Part shown: positions 17,494-25,692 of the stretch, in pieces
Layout of the letters: every line of letters begins with the position of its first letter
How positions within the stretch are numbered: the stretch's first letter is position 1
Origin: an uncultured Pelagibacteraceae bacterium
Lineage (GTDB): Bacteria; Pseudomonadota; Alphaproteobacteria; Pelagibacterales; Pelagibacteraceae
Direction of reading: 5' to 3'
DNA length: 33,262 nt
NCBI GenBank assembly: GCA_902596785.1
Contig: CACJVG010000008.1
Location: 1-33,262, forward strand
The notes under the pieces: model-generated
What the model was told of the DNA's origin: nothing
The model's database searches: none
What the model saw: the letters and a program-made list of their open reading frames with translations, nothing else
Made by a program: the position numbers and the translations under genes

Positions 17494-17520
17494 AAAAAAT
17501 TTTATTAGTTATATTTAACT

Positions 17521-19011
17521 ATGAAGTTATTTTTTATACTTGGTAATCAATTATTTCCAACAAAATACCTAGACCGCTTCAAAAAAGACCACCTATTTTT
17601 TATGGCTGAAGATAAGGGTTTATGCACTTATGAAAAGCATCATAAACAAAAAATTTTATTATTTCTATCTTCTATGCGTTCTTATGCAGACCGATTAAGA
17701 AAAAACAAATTTAAATTAGATTACTTTAAAATCGAAGATAAAGAATTTAATGAAGATTATTTAAAAAAATTAAAAAAAATAATTACACAAAAAAAGGTAA
17801 AAGAAATTTCAAGTTTTGAAGTAGAAGATAAATTTTTTGAAAAAAAAATTTCACAATTTTTAAAAAAAGAAAACATACACTGGAATGTTATTCAAACTCC
17901 TATGTTCTTAAATTCAAGAGCTGAATTTAAAAATTATTTATCAAAATCAAAAAAACCTTTTATGGCAACTTTCTACAAAGATGTTAGAAAAAAATCTGGA
18001 ATATTGATCGGGTCAGATGGTGATCCAATCGGGGGAAAATGGAGCTTTGATGAAGATAATAGAAATAAACTACCTAAAAATATTTCAATTCCTAAATTTC
18101 CAAAAATAAATGAAACCAGTCATACAAAAAAATTAAAGCCTATTATTGAAAAGGAATTTAAAAATCACCCAGGGAGTACAAATAATTTTTGGTTTGCAAC
18201 AGAATATGAAGATGTAGTTAAACTATTGAATTTTTTTATAAAAGAAAAATCTAATCTTTTTGGTGATTATGAGGATGCAGTTGATCAAAAAGATAATATC
18301 CTGTTCCATAGTGCATTAAGTCCTTACATAAATTTAGGTTTAATAACCCCTGAATTTGTTGTCCAAAAAGTTTTAGACTTTCACAAGAAAAATAAAATTA
18401 GAATGAATTCTTTAGAGGGTTACATTCGTCAAGTGATTGGTTGGCGAGAATTTATGCGAGGAATTTATCAGTCATACTCTCAAGAAATGGAAACTGGAAA
18501 TTTTTTCAAACAAAATAGAAAAATGAAAAATTCTTGGTACGATGGAACCACTGGTCTTCCACCTTTAGATTATGCAATTAAAAATGCCGTTAATCATGGT
18601 TGGTCACATCATATTGAAAGATTAATGATCTTATCAAATATTATGAACCTTTGTGAAATCAAGCCAACAATTGTTTACAAATGGTTCATGGAAATGTTTG
18701 TGGATTCCTCAGATTGGGTAATGGTTCCTAATGTTTATGGAATGGGATTGTTTAGTGATGGAGGAATTTTTGCAACAAAACCTTATATTTGTGGATCAGC
18801 ATATTTTATGAAAATGATGGATTTTAAAAAAGGAGAGTGGTGTAACACAATGGATGGCCTTTATTGGAGGTTCATAGACCGAAACAGAAAATTTTTTTTA
18901 AAAAATCCTCGTCTATCTATGATGGTAAGGATATTTGATAAAATGAAATCTGAGAGAAAAAAATTAATTTTATCAGAAGCTGATAAATTTATAAAACTAA
19001 ATACAATTTGA
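17521..19011 (+). CDS. Cryptochrome/photolyase family protein (FeS-BCP/PhrB lineage)
   Basis: A 496-residue protein of the deoxyribodipyrimidine photolyase-related group. The N-terminal alpha/beta domain starts FILGNQLFP; FWFATEYEDVVKLL leads to the helical FAD domain with LSPYINLGLITP, YIRQVIGWREFMRG, HIERLMILSNIMNL and DWVMVPNVYGMG. Relatives repair (6-4) or cyclobutane lesions with light and hold a 4Fe-4S cluster on four Cys. Here only two likely equivalents are present: C378 (NLCEI) and C441 (GEWCN). The CxxC segment is replaced by DFKKGEW, so the cluster is probably absent. The stop overlaps the next ATG (TGATG). Confidence 0.92.
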   Translation: MKLFFILGNQLFPTKYLDRFKKDHLFFMAEDKGLCTYEKHHKQKILLFLSSMRSYADRLRKNKFKLDYFKIEDKEFNEDYLKKLKKIITQKKVKEISSFEVEDKFFEKKISQFLKKENIHWNVIQTPMFLNSRAEFKNYLSKSKKPFMATFYKDVRKKSGILIGSDGDPIGGKWSFDEDNRNKLPKNISIPKFPKINETSHTKKLKPIIEKEFKNHPGSTNNFWFATEYEDVVKLLNFFIKEKSNLFGDYEDAVDQKDNILFHSALSPYINLGLITPEFVVQKVLDFHKKNKIRMNSLEGYIRQVIGWREFMRGIYQSYSQEMETGNFFKQNRKMKNSWYDGTTGLPPLDYAIKNAVNHGWSHHIERLMILSNIMNLCEIKPTIVYKWFMEMFVDSSDWVMVPNVYGMGLFSDGGIFATKPYICGSAYFMKMMDFKKGEWCNTMDGLYWRFIDRNRKFFLKNPRLSMMVRIFDKMKSERKKLILSEADKFIKLNTI

Positions 19012-19139
19012 TGAAAAAAGAAAATTTACCAACCAAAACTTGTCCAATTTGTAAAAGATCATTTACTTGGCGCAAAAAATGGAAGTTGAACTGGGAGAGA
19101 GTAAAATATTGTTCAAAGAAGTGTTCTAAGCTAAGCTAA
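19011..19139 (+). CDS. DUF2256-like small zinc-ribbon protein
   Basis: A 42-residue protein whose ATG shares bases with the photolyase stop (TGATG), so it is probably translationally coupled. It reads MKKENLPTKTCPICKRSFTW, then RKKWKLNWERVKYCSKKC. The two pairs CPIC and CSKKC look like a zinc-binding ribbon and, with the FTWRKKW motif, match DUF2256. I recall DUF2256 proteins being encoded next to photolyase/cryptochrome genes in other bacteria. Function is unknown; a nucleic-acid or protein adaptor role is an inference. Confidence 0.85.
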   Translation: MKKENLPTKTCPICKRSFTWRKKWKLNWERVKYCSKKCSKLS

Positions 19140-19144
19140 ACTTA

Positions 19145-19864
19145 GTGAACATAATAGTATTACAACATATCAAAATAGAAGACCCAGGTTACATTAAAGA
19201 TTTAATGCTGGCTGATGGATTTAAGCTCACCACTATTGAATTAGATGAAGGTGAAAAAATACCAAAGGATTTAGGTAAATTTGATGGAATGTTTTGTATG
19301 GGAGGTCCAATGGATACCTATATGGAACAAGAATATCCTTGGTTAATAGAAGAAAAGAAAGCAATTAAAGAATTTGTTGTTAATCTAAAAAAACCTTATT
19401 TAGGTTTTTGTTTAGGTTGTCAGCTTTTAGGAGAAGTGGTGGGCGGAAAAGTAGTTAAATCTAAACCAGCAGAAATAGGAATTATGGATATTAATTTCTC
19501 TAATGAAAAAGATGAAGATAAATTATTTTCAAAATTTCCTAATACAATTAAAAGTTTGCAATGGCACTCTTATGAGGTTCAAGGTATTGAAAATAATAAT
19601 GATGTAACTTTATTAGCTTCCTCCCCAATTACCAAGTATCAAATCTTTAAATATCAAAACCATGCTTATGGAATTCAATTTCATATAGAAATAAAAGATA
19701 CTACAGTCAATGAGTGGGGATGTGTACCGGAATACAAAAAAGCTTTGGAAGATCAGCTTGGTAATGGTGCATTAGAAAAGTTTGATCAATCTGCAAAAGA
19801 TAACATGAAAGATATGAATAACTACTCTACAATCCTTTATAATAATTTTAAAAAACTTTTATGA
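19145..19864 (+). CDS. Class I glutamine amidotransferase-like protein
   Basis: A 239-residue GATase1 domain protein. The nucleophile elbow is GFCLGCQLL with C89, and the His/Glu pair is H180 and E182 (IQFHIEI). MGGPMDTY and LQWHSYEV fit the GuaA-like stand-alone group. The start is GTG at 19145, five bases after the DUF2256 stop. Some stand-alone relatives hydrolyse gamma-glutamyl compounds; the acceptor or substrate here is unknown. It lies within the photolyase cluster, though no functional link is evident from sequence. Confidence 0.88.
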   Translation: MNIIVLQHIKIEDPGYIKDLMLADGFKLTTIELDEGEKIPKDLGKFDGMFCMGGPMDTYMEQEYPWLIEEKKAIKEFVVNLKKPYLGFCLGCQLLGEVVGGKVVKSKPAEIGIMDINFSNEKDEDKLFSKFPNTIKSLQWHSYEVQGIENNNDVTLLASSPITKYQIFKYQNHAYGIQFHIEIKDTTVNEWGCVPEYKKALEDQLGNGALEKFDQSAKDNMKDMNNYSTILYNNFKKLL

Positions 19865-20082
19865 ATAATAAAATTTTTGAATGGGCAGGGGTTATAACTG
19901 CAATATTGTATTCTTTGTTTGTTGCTTTAAACATAGGAATAGAATTTTTTGGTTTTTGTTTACTGTTATTGTCAGCCATTTTAATTGGAATTTGGGCCTA
20001 TAGAGGTGGTCATAAAGGAATTTTATTTTTGCAATTTTTTTATGCAACCGCTGGAATTATTGGAATGGTTCGTTGGTTTTAA
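19861..20082 (+). CDS. Small membrane protein, unknown function
   Basis: A 73-residue protein that is almost entirely hydrophobic, with about three membrane segments (about 8-24, 28-46 and 52-71) and a short polar loop YRGGHKG. I do not recognise the family with confidence. It overlaps the amidotransferase stop by 4 nt (ATGA) and converges on the FAD-domain protein; the TTAA at 20079-20082 supplies the stop codon on both strands. Confidence 0.7.
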   Translation: MNNKIFEWAGVITAILYSLFVALNIGIEFFGFCLLLLSAILIGIWAYRGGHKGILFLQFFYATAGIIGMVRWF

Positions 20083-21218
20083 TTAAAGCTTGAAACTATT
20101 TTAGGGATATAATTTTTAAAATTAAAAAAACCTTTATTACAGTATTGCCAAGCTAATTGATCAAGATTTCTATATAAAAAATCTATCTTTAAATTATTAG
20201 AATTTAAAAAATCTAAATTTTCACCTACTGTTGGATACAAACCGTGATAATTTTCAATATTTGTTAATTCACTTATATCTATAATTTGACAATCAATAGA
20301 TTGATTTTTTAATCTCTGTACTTGGTCTTCTATTAAATGAGATTTAAATTTCACTAACTTTTCACTTAGTTTTATTGCTCTATTTTCATTTTTATTAGAG
20401 ACTAAGTAAATTTTTTTAAAATTGTTTTCCTTAAAGTCAGTGATTTCAAACGAGAGATTATTTTCAAAAATTAAAAGATTCTTATTCTCAATCTTTTGTG
20501 GGTTATTAAAATCCTGTTTAATTATTTGATAAGATTTTTCAGATATTTTTGGAGGAGCATTTTCATTTAATTTTATATTTTGAAATCTATTGTTAGTGAA
20601 TTTTTTAATATTCCATTCACTTGCAAGGTAATGTTTTCCTTGAGTTTGAACACCCGCAACCCATCGCCACCCAAGAGTATTTGATGCAGCATCTCCATCA
20701 TAAAGGTGTTGCATAAAAAATTCTGCACCTAATTGCCAAGGCAATTCTAAAGTAAAAATCCAAATACTAGCAAACCACATTCTTGTGTGATTATGCAAAT
20801 AATTGTTTTCTTTAAGCTCTTTCACCCACTCATTAAAGCAATTTACTTTTGTTTTTCCTTCGATTGCTGCAATATAATTTTTATTATCTTTTAATTCGTT
20901 TTTGATTTGATTTAATTCGATAAGATAATCAGTCCAAACATTTGGTCTAAGTTCTAACCAACCTTTCCAATAAGTTCGCCATAGAACTTCTTGAATAAAC
21001 TTTTCATTTTTTGAAAAAGAAAATTTACTTAGAGCTTTCTGAATGACTTCTTGTTCATTAATTATTCCATGAGTTATATATGGTGATAAGCAAGATATAT
21101 TAGATCTTTTTTCAGGTCCAAAATCAAAATTTCTTAATTTTGAATATTCTCCAAGATTATTCTCAACAAAATTATTTAATTGATTTAAGGCCTTAGCCCT
21201 TGAAGCTTCAAATATCAT
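20079..21218 (-). CDS. Photolyase-like FAD-binding protein with domains in reversed order
   Basis: A 379-residue protein. Residues 1-215 form a photolyase/cryptochrome FAD domain: SCLSPYITHGII (42-53), VLWRTYWKGW (78-87), LHNHTRMWFASIWIF (141-155) and YDGDAASNTLGWRW (173-186), the FAD-pocket motif. The usual N-terminal antenna domain is absent. A C-terminal region (about 245-379) looks alpha/beta: LLIFENNL, KIYLVSN, a long helix to about 305, CQIIDISEL, LYPTVGE, then FLYRNLDQLAWQY and GFFNFKNYIP. It may correspond to the antenna domain moved to the other end. Similar proteins exist in databases as FAD-binding domain proteins; light-dependent repair or sensing is inferred. Confidence 0.85.
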   Translation of the reverse strand: MIFEASRAKALNQLNNFVENNLGEYSKLRNFDFGPEKRSNISCLSPYITHGIINEQEVIQKALSKFSFSKNEKFIQEVLWRTYWKGWLELRPNVWTDYLIELNQIKNELKDNKNYIAAIEGKTKVNCFNEWVKELKENNYLHNHTRMWFASIWIFTLELPWQLGAEFFMQHLYDGDAASNTLGWRWVAGVQTQGKHYLASEWNIKKFTNNRFQNIKLNENAPPKISEKSYQIIKQDFNNPQKIENKNLLIFENNLSFEITDFKENNFKKIYLVSNKNENRAIKLSEKLVKFKSHLIEDQVQRLKNQSIDCQIIDISELTNIENYHGLYPTVGENLDFLNSNNLKIDFLYRNLDQLAWQYCNKGFFNFKNYIPKIVSSFN

Positions 21219-21224
21219 TTTAAA

Positions 21225-21605
21225 TTATTTTGATTTTTTTTTCTTAAGACCTAATTTGTCACTATGTCTTAATCTTAAAACAACAATGGCTCCAGCTATT
21301 AACAAAATAGCTACTGCTTCATAAACAAGTGCAGTAGGATCCATTTCTTTGCCTTGTAGAATAATAAATCGTGCAAGGGCGGTAATCGCAATAAGAAGTG
21401 GTAGTGTAATACTAATAGATTGTTGGTTCCAAAAAACCCTAACCATTGCTAGTACCTCCAAATAGAGAAACATTAAAAGCAAATCTGCTAATGTAACAGA
21501 TTGATTTAAAAACATGTTTTTCATTTCAATCCCAACAGCAATAACAGTACTGATTAAGATAATAACCATTAATGCTAACTGTAAGTTTTTTGCTATCTTA
21601 TCCAT
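21225..21605 (-). CDS. PsiE-family membrane protein
   Basis: A 126-residue protein with four hydrophobic segments and a basic tail (KKKKSK). It matches the PsiE (phosphate-starvation-inducible E) pattern: LADLLLMFLYLEVLAMVRVFW then ITLPLLIAITALARFII, with a final helix before a basic end. The molecular function of PsiE is not known. Nothing upstream that I can see identifies a Pho box. It starts on the stop of the preceding gene (TAATG) and ends 6 nt before the photolyase-like gene. Confidence 0.82.
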   Translation of the reverse strand: MDKIAKNLQLALMVIILISTVIAVGIEMKNMFLNQSVTLADLLLMFLYLEVLAMVRVFWNQQSISITLPLLIAITALARFIILQGKEMDPTALVYEAVAILLIAGAIVVLRLRHSDKLGLKKKKSK

Positions 21606-22063
21606 TATTTATCTTTACTAAAAGGTAACCATTTTTCAATTGCAGATTTTAAGGGACCATCATAAGGGATTGAATAAGAATTCGGGTTTGGACTTGTTAA
21701 AACTTCAATTCCTTTTGAAAATACAAAAATAAATACTATTACAAAAACTATGACCATGATTTTAAAAGGATCAAAATTTTTTGTTTGAAAAACACTTGCA
21801 GACTTCTCTTCTGCTCTATGGAATTGTTTAAAAGTCATATAGACGGCAAATATTAAACCTATATGAGCTAAAAAAAGTCCAGCCCATCCAAATGCAAAAG
21901 TTGTGTAAGAAAAAACATATAAACTAAAAACAGTAGTCCAAATAAAACTTAAAACTAAAAGAATTTGTAATCTAACTGTTTTAGGAAGTGCGCGTAGATC
22001 ATTCTTACTATCATCAAATAAAATATTTGCAGCATCTCTCATCCAATTCTTTATTGATTCCAT
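21605..22063 (-). CDS. Hypothetical membrane protein
   Basis: A 152-residue protein with three predicted membrane helices (about 30-52, 58-77 and 98-118) and a soluble N-terminus that contains WMRDAANILFDDSKND. A longer C-terminal stretch after the last helix ends PFSKDK. I do not recognise the family. It shares a base with the PsiE-like start (TAATG), so the two are probably translated together and may form a complex. Upstream lies a 57-nt gap after argG. Confidence 0.75.
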   Translation of the reverse strand: MESIKNWMRDAANILFDDSKNDLRALPKTVRLQILLVLSFIWTTVFSLYVFSYTTFAFGWAGLFLAHIGLIFAVYMTFKQFHRAEEKSASVFQTKNFDPFKIMVIVFVIVFIFVFSKGIEVLTSPNPNSYSIPYDGPLKSAIEKWLPFSKDK

Positions 22064-22120
22064 GATCTAAGGATATAATTTTTAGTGATTTAAACAAATG
22101 TTAATTTGTCCTAAACGTTA

Positions 22121-23308
22121 CTAAGAACGGAGCTTTTTTTTGTGAAAATTGATAAATCTTTCAACGTTAGATTTATTAAATGACTTATTTTCTTCAAATG
22201 AGACTTTTTTCATTGAGTAAGCGCTGCTATTAGTAACTCTAGATTGAATTGTAATATTTCCTTTATACAATTTAAGTTTAACTGAGCCATTAACTTTGCT
22301 TCTTTTTAAATCTACAATTTTTTGAAGTTTAAATCTTTCCTTTGAATACCAATAACCATTGTAAATTAACTCTGCATATCTAGACATTATCTGATCTTTT
22401 TTGTGCATAGTTTCTTTATCTAAGGTAACAGATTCAATTGCTCTGTGAGCATTTATTAAAAGAGTTCCACCAGGTGTTTCATACACTCCTCTAGATTTTA
22501 TACCTAAAAATCTATTCTCTACTAAGTCAACTCTTCCAATTCCATTTTTTCCTGCTATGCCATTTAGCTTTGTTAACAATTTAGCTGGTGATAATTTTTT
22601 TCCATTAATTCCAACAGGATCACCATTTTTAAAATTGATAGTAACAAAAGATGGTTTGTTAGGTGCCTTTTCTGGAGAAACTGTTCGTTGAAAAATAAAT
22701 TCTGGAGCAGAATTTTTTGGATTTTCTAAAACCTTACCTTCAGTTGATGTATGAAATAAATTATCATCCACTGAAAAAGGAGGTGCACCTTTTTTATCTT
22801 TAGGAATAGCTATACCATGTTTTTTCGCATAATTAATTAAGTCTGTTCTAGATTTTAGTTTCCAAATTCTCCACGGAGCTATAATTTTAATTTTAGGACC
22901 AAAATAATGATAGCCTAATTCAAATCTAACTTGGTCATTGCCTTTACCAGTTGCTCCATGTGAAACTGCATAGGCTTTAAATTTTTTAGCTACTCTTATT
23001 TGATCTTTTGCAATAAGAGGTCTTGCTATTGATGTCCCTAATAAGTAAACACCCTCATAGATCGCGTGTCCTCTGATCATGGGATAAACATAATCCTTAA
23101 CAAAAATATCTTTTAAATCTTTAATAATTATATTTTTAACACCAAATTTTTTTGCATTAGTAATAATTTTTTTTCTGTCAATTTCTTGTCCAACATCTGC
23201 TGTATAACAAATTACATCTGCATCATAATTTTCTTGAAGCCATTTTAAAATTATAGAAGTATCGAGCCCTCCAGAATAAGCTAGAACAATTTTCTTTTTT
23301 GATTTCAT
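22121..23308 (-). CDS. argG: Argininosuccinate synthase
   Basis: Joins citrulline and aspartate with ATP to form argininosuccinate in arginine synthesis. The 395-residue protein has the ATP loop LAYSGGLDTSIILKW (8-22), CYTADVGQE, SHGATGKGNDQVRFELG, and the citrulline/aspartate-binding VENRFLGIKSRGVYETPGG in the C-terminal half. Length is normal for the shorter bacterial type. It follows the IalB-family gene by 3 nt on the minus strand. Confidence 0.97.
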   Translation of the reverse strand: MKSKKKIVLAYSGGLDTSIILKWLQENYDADVICYTADVGQEIDRKKIITNAKKFGVKNIIIKDLKDIFVKDYVYPMIRGHAIYEGVYLLGTSIARPLIAKDQIRVAKKFKAYAVSHGATGKGNDQVRFELGYHYFGPKIKIIAPWRIWKLKSRTDLINYAKKHGIAIPKDKKGAPPFSVDDNLFHTSTEGKVLENPKNSAPEFIFQRTVSPEKAPNKPSFVTINFKNGDPVGINGKKLSPAKLLTKLNGIAGKNGIGRVDLVENRFLGIKSRGVYETPGGTLLINAHRAIESVTLDKETMHKKDQIMSRYAELIYNGYWYSKERFKLQKIVDLKRSKVNGSVKLKLYKGNITIQSRVTNSSAYSMKKVSFEENKSFNKSNVERFINFHKKKLRS

Positions 23309-23311
23309 TGA

Positions 23312-23824
23312 TTAACTACAAGCTTTTCTTGAAGCGTTATAAGCTTTAGTAAATCCTAATAATGAGTAATGATCAATTGTTTGAGAACCTTGTTGATTGT
23401 ATCCAGTGACCATAATTCTAGATCCTTTTCTCATTTGTTTAATCATTTTTAATTCGATTTTGTTGTCTGCAATCCACGCAAAACCTTGTTCTTTAATATC
23501 AAATTTAAATTTATTCTTCCCTGAAGCAGCTGTTACAGAATTATTTTTGTTGAATTCATAACCCGGGGTAACACTCACTTCATTTTTTATATTGTCGTTT
23601 GGTCTAAATGCTACAAATAATTTTGCATCTCTTTTATTAGTTTTGGGTGCTTGCAAAATAGGTAAAGATTGCGCAAAGCATACTTTACCGTCAGCATCCA
23701 TAACGACCATTGCCTCCCAATCTTTATATTTACCAATTTTTTTAATTTCCTGAGCTGAAACTTGAGCAACACCACTTATAAAAAATATTCCTAACAATAT
23801 TGTAATTTTTTTAATTATGGACAT
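23312..23824 (-). CDS. Invasion-associated locus B (IalB) family secreted protein
   Basis: A 170-residue protein with a Sec signal peptide (IIKKITILLGIFFISGVAQVSAQ, given here as its hydrophobic region; cleavage probably after VSA). The mature part has the IalB pattern: KYKDWEAMV, KVCFAQSLP, LFVAFRPND, GFAWIADN and the final RKACS. Two Cys, in KVCFAQ and at the C-terminus, could form a disulfide in the periplasm. IalB was named for red-cell invasion in Bartonella, but homologues are widespread in free-living alphaproteobacteria and the function is unknown. It overlaps the aldo-keto reductase 3' end by 10 nt. Confidence 0.87.
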   Translation of the reverse strand: MSIIKKITILLGIFFISGVAQVSAQEIKKIGKYKDWEAMVVMDADGKVCFAQSLPILQAPKTNKRDAKLFVAFRPNDNIKNEVSVTPGYEFNKNNSVTAASGKNKFKFDIKEQGFAWIADNKIELKMIKQMRKGSRIMVTGYNQQGSQTIDHYSLLGFTKAYNASRKACS

Positions 23825-24849
23825 GGATTTGGATAAATTGTTTGTACGTGGTTAATTTCTTTAATGACATTATCAGATAAGTTTACATTTACACTTTCTA
23901 TATTTGTTTTCAACTGCTCCATTGTAGTTGCTCCAATTATTACACTAGTCATAAAGTCTTGGATTTCACAAAATTTTATCGCCATCTGACTCATATCTAG
24001 ACCAAACTTTTCACTAATTTTATAATAATGTTCAACTGCATCCTCAGTATTTGGCTTTCTATACCTTGTCCAGAAATCGAAATCTCTCTCCATTCTTGAT
24101 CCTTTGGGGAAATTCTTATTTCTATACTTTCCACTTAAATATCCACTTGCTAATGGTGAGTAAGCCAAGCAGCCAATGTTTTCTCTTATAGAAACTTCAG
24201 CTAGTCCAACTTCATAAGATCTATTTAATAAACTATAAGGATTTTGAATTGACATCATCCTTGGTAATTTTTTGTCTTTAGATAACTGAAGATAATTTAA
24301 AACTCCCCAGGGGGTCTCATTTGATAAACCAACGTATCTTATTTTTCCCTCATCAATATATTTATTTAACTCTGCAAGAACATCTTCAAATTTATTCCAT
24401 TCATTTTCCTTATGAACATAACCAAGTCTTCCAAAATTATTTACATTTCTTTCTGGCCAATGAAGTTGATATAAATCTATATAATCAGTTTTAAGTCTTT
24501 TAAGACTGTCATTTAAAGCAGATTCTAAGTTTGGACCTGTAAAACTATTTTCTCCACTTCTTAAATAATCTCTTGCTGGACCAGCAACTTTTGTTGCAAG
24601 AATGACTTTGTCTCTTTTTTTTGTTTTTTCAAACCAGTTTCCAATTATTTCTTCTGTATCACCGTAGGTTTCTTTTCTAGGAGGTACTGCATATAATTCA
24701 GCAGTATCCCAAAAGTTTACTCCTTGATCTAATGAAAAATCCATTTGTTCATATGCTTCAAGTTCAGTATTTTGTTCTCCCCAAGTCATAGTACCGAGAC
24801 AAATTGTACTTACTTTAATATTGGTATTACCTAAATTTTTGTAATTCAT
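23815..24849 (-). CDS. tas: Aldo/keto reductase, Tas-like
   Basis: A 344-residue NADPH-dependent oxidoreductase with a TIM-barrel fold. Catalytic residues are visible: Asp and Tyr in NFWDTAELYAVPP, Lys in ILATKVAGPARD and His in YQLHWPERNVN. The VPP after the Tyr and the FGRLGYVH segment are typical of Tas-type proteins. The cofactor segment VIIGATTMEQLKTN is near the C-terminus. Substrate unknown. It is the first gene of a minus-strand group that continues through IalB and argG. Confidence 0.93.
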   Translation of the reverse strand: MNYKNLGNTNIKVSTICLGTMTWGEQNTELEAYEQMDFSLDQGVNFWDTAELYAVPPRKETYGDTEEIIGNWFEKTKKRDKVILATKVAGPARDYLRSGENSFTGPNLESALNDSLKRLKTDYIDLYQLHWPERNVNNFGRLGYVHKENEWNKFEDVLAELNKYIDEGKIRYVGLSNETPWGVLNYLQLSKDKKLPRMMSIQNPYSLLNRSYEVGLAEVSIRENIGCLAYSPLASGYLSGKYRNKNFPKGSRMERDFDFWTRYRKPNTEDAVEHYYKISEKFGLDMSQMAIKFCEIQDFMTSVIIGATTMEQLKTNIESVNVNLSDNVIKEINHVQTIYPNPCP

Positions 24850-24891
24850 TAGAAATATTAAGTTAAATTTTTGTTAATCTTTTAAGGTATC

Positions 24892-24921
24892 TTGAATAAT
24901 TAGTAAAAGAATATATATATT
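24892..24921 (+). promoter_or_regulatory. Possible promoter of the Bax inhibitor-1 gene
   Basis: TTGAAT (24892-24897) is followed after 16-18 nt by a TATATATATATT run (24912-24921 region) that offers a -10. The run ends only 7 nt before the ATG at 24929, so the mRNA would be nearly leaderless. Resemblance to a sigma-70 promoter in AT-rich DNA can be chance. Confidence 0.35.
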
Positions 24922-24928
24922 ACTTATT

Positions 24929-25690
24929 ATGGAATTTGATAAAAACGGAATACTAAATAGAGCTAAAGCAGCACAACAATCGGCTGCTGTAATGGATGAA
25001 GGCTTAAGAGCCTACATGCTAAAAGTTTATAACTACATGGCAACAGGTATATTGCTAACTGGAATAGTAGCACTATTAACATTTAAAATGTCTGTTGTTA
25101 CTAATGATGCAGGTTCAATTGTTGGTCTAACGCAGATGGGGAATGCAATTTATTTATCAGGTCTTAAATGGCTTGTAATGTTAGCACCTCTAGGTATCGT
25201 TTTTTACATGAGTTTTGGAATTAATAAGATGAGTGCATCAAAAGCACAAACTACGTTTTGGGTTTTTGCAGCTTTGATGGGTCTATCTTTATCTTCAATA
25301 TTATTAGTTTACACTGGAATGAGTGTAACTAGAGTTTTCTTCATTACATCTGCAACATTTGGAGCGATGAGTATTTATGGATACACAACTAAAAGAGATC
25401 TTACAAAGTTTGGATCTTTTTTAATGATGGGTCTAATTGGAATAATTATAGCTTCAATTGTTAATATCTTTATGAAATCTTCTATGATGTATTTTGTGAT
25501 TTCAATTTTAGGTGTTTTAATATTTGTTGGTTTAACAGCTTATGACACTCAAAAAATCAAAAATATGTATGTTGCGTCAGACTCAGGTGAGTTAATGGGT
25601 AAGAAAGCTGTGATGGGTGCCTTAACTTTATATCTAGATTTTATCAATTTATTTATAATGTTGTTAAGATTATTTGGGCAAAGAAGATAA
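24929..25690 (+). CDS. Bax inhibitor-1/YccA family membrane protein
   Basis: A 253-residue protein with an N-terminal soluble stretch of about 35 residues and seven hydrophobic segments. The family features include LKVYNYMATGILLTGIVAL, ATFGAMSIYGYTTKRDLTKFG and YDTQKIKNMY near the C-terminus, before a last helix with LYLDFINLFIMLLRLFG. Bacterial relatives are pH-sensitive calcium leak channels (BsYetJ) or FtsH modulators (YccA). It ends 2 bp from the convergent DUF2794 gene. Confidence 0.95.
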   Translation: MEFDKNGILNRAKAAQQSAAVMDEGLRAYMLKVYNYMATGILLTGIVALLTFKMSVVTNDAGSIVGLTQMGNAIYLSGLKWLVMLAPLGIVFYMSFGINKMSASKAQTTFWVFAALMGLSLSSILLVYTGMSVTRVFFITSATFGAMSIYGYTTKRDLTKFGSFLMMGLIGIIIASIVNIFMKSSMMYFVISILGVLIFVGLTAYDTQKIKNMYVASDSGELMGKKAVMGALTLYLDFINLFIMLLRLFGQRR

Positions 25691-25692
25691 AT

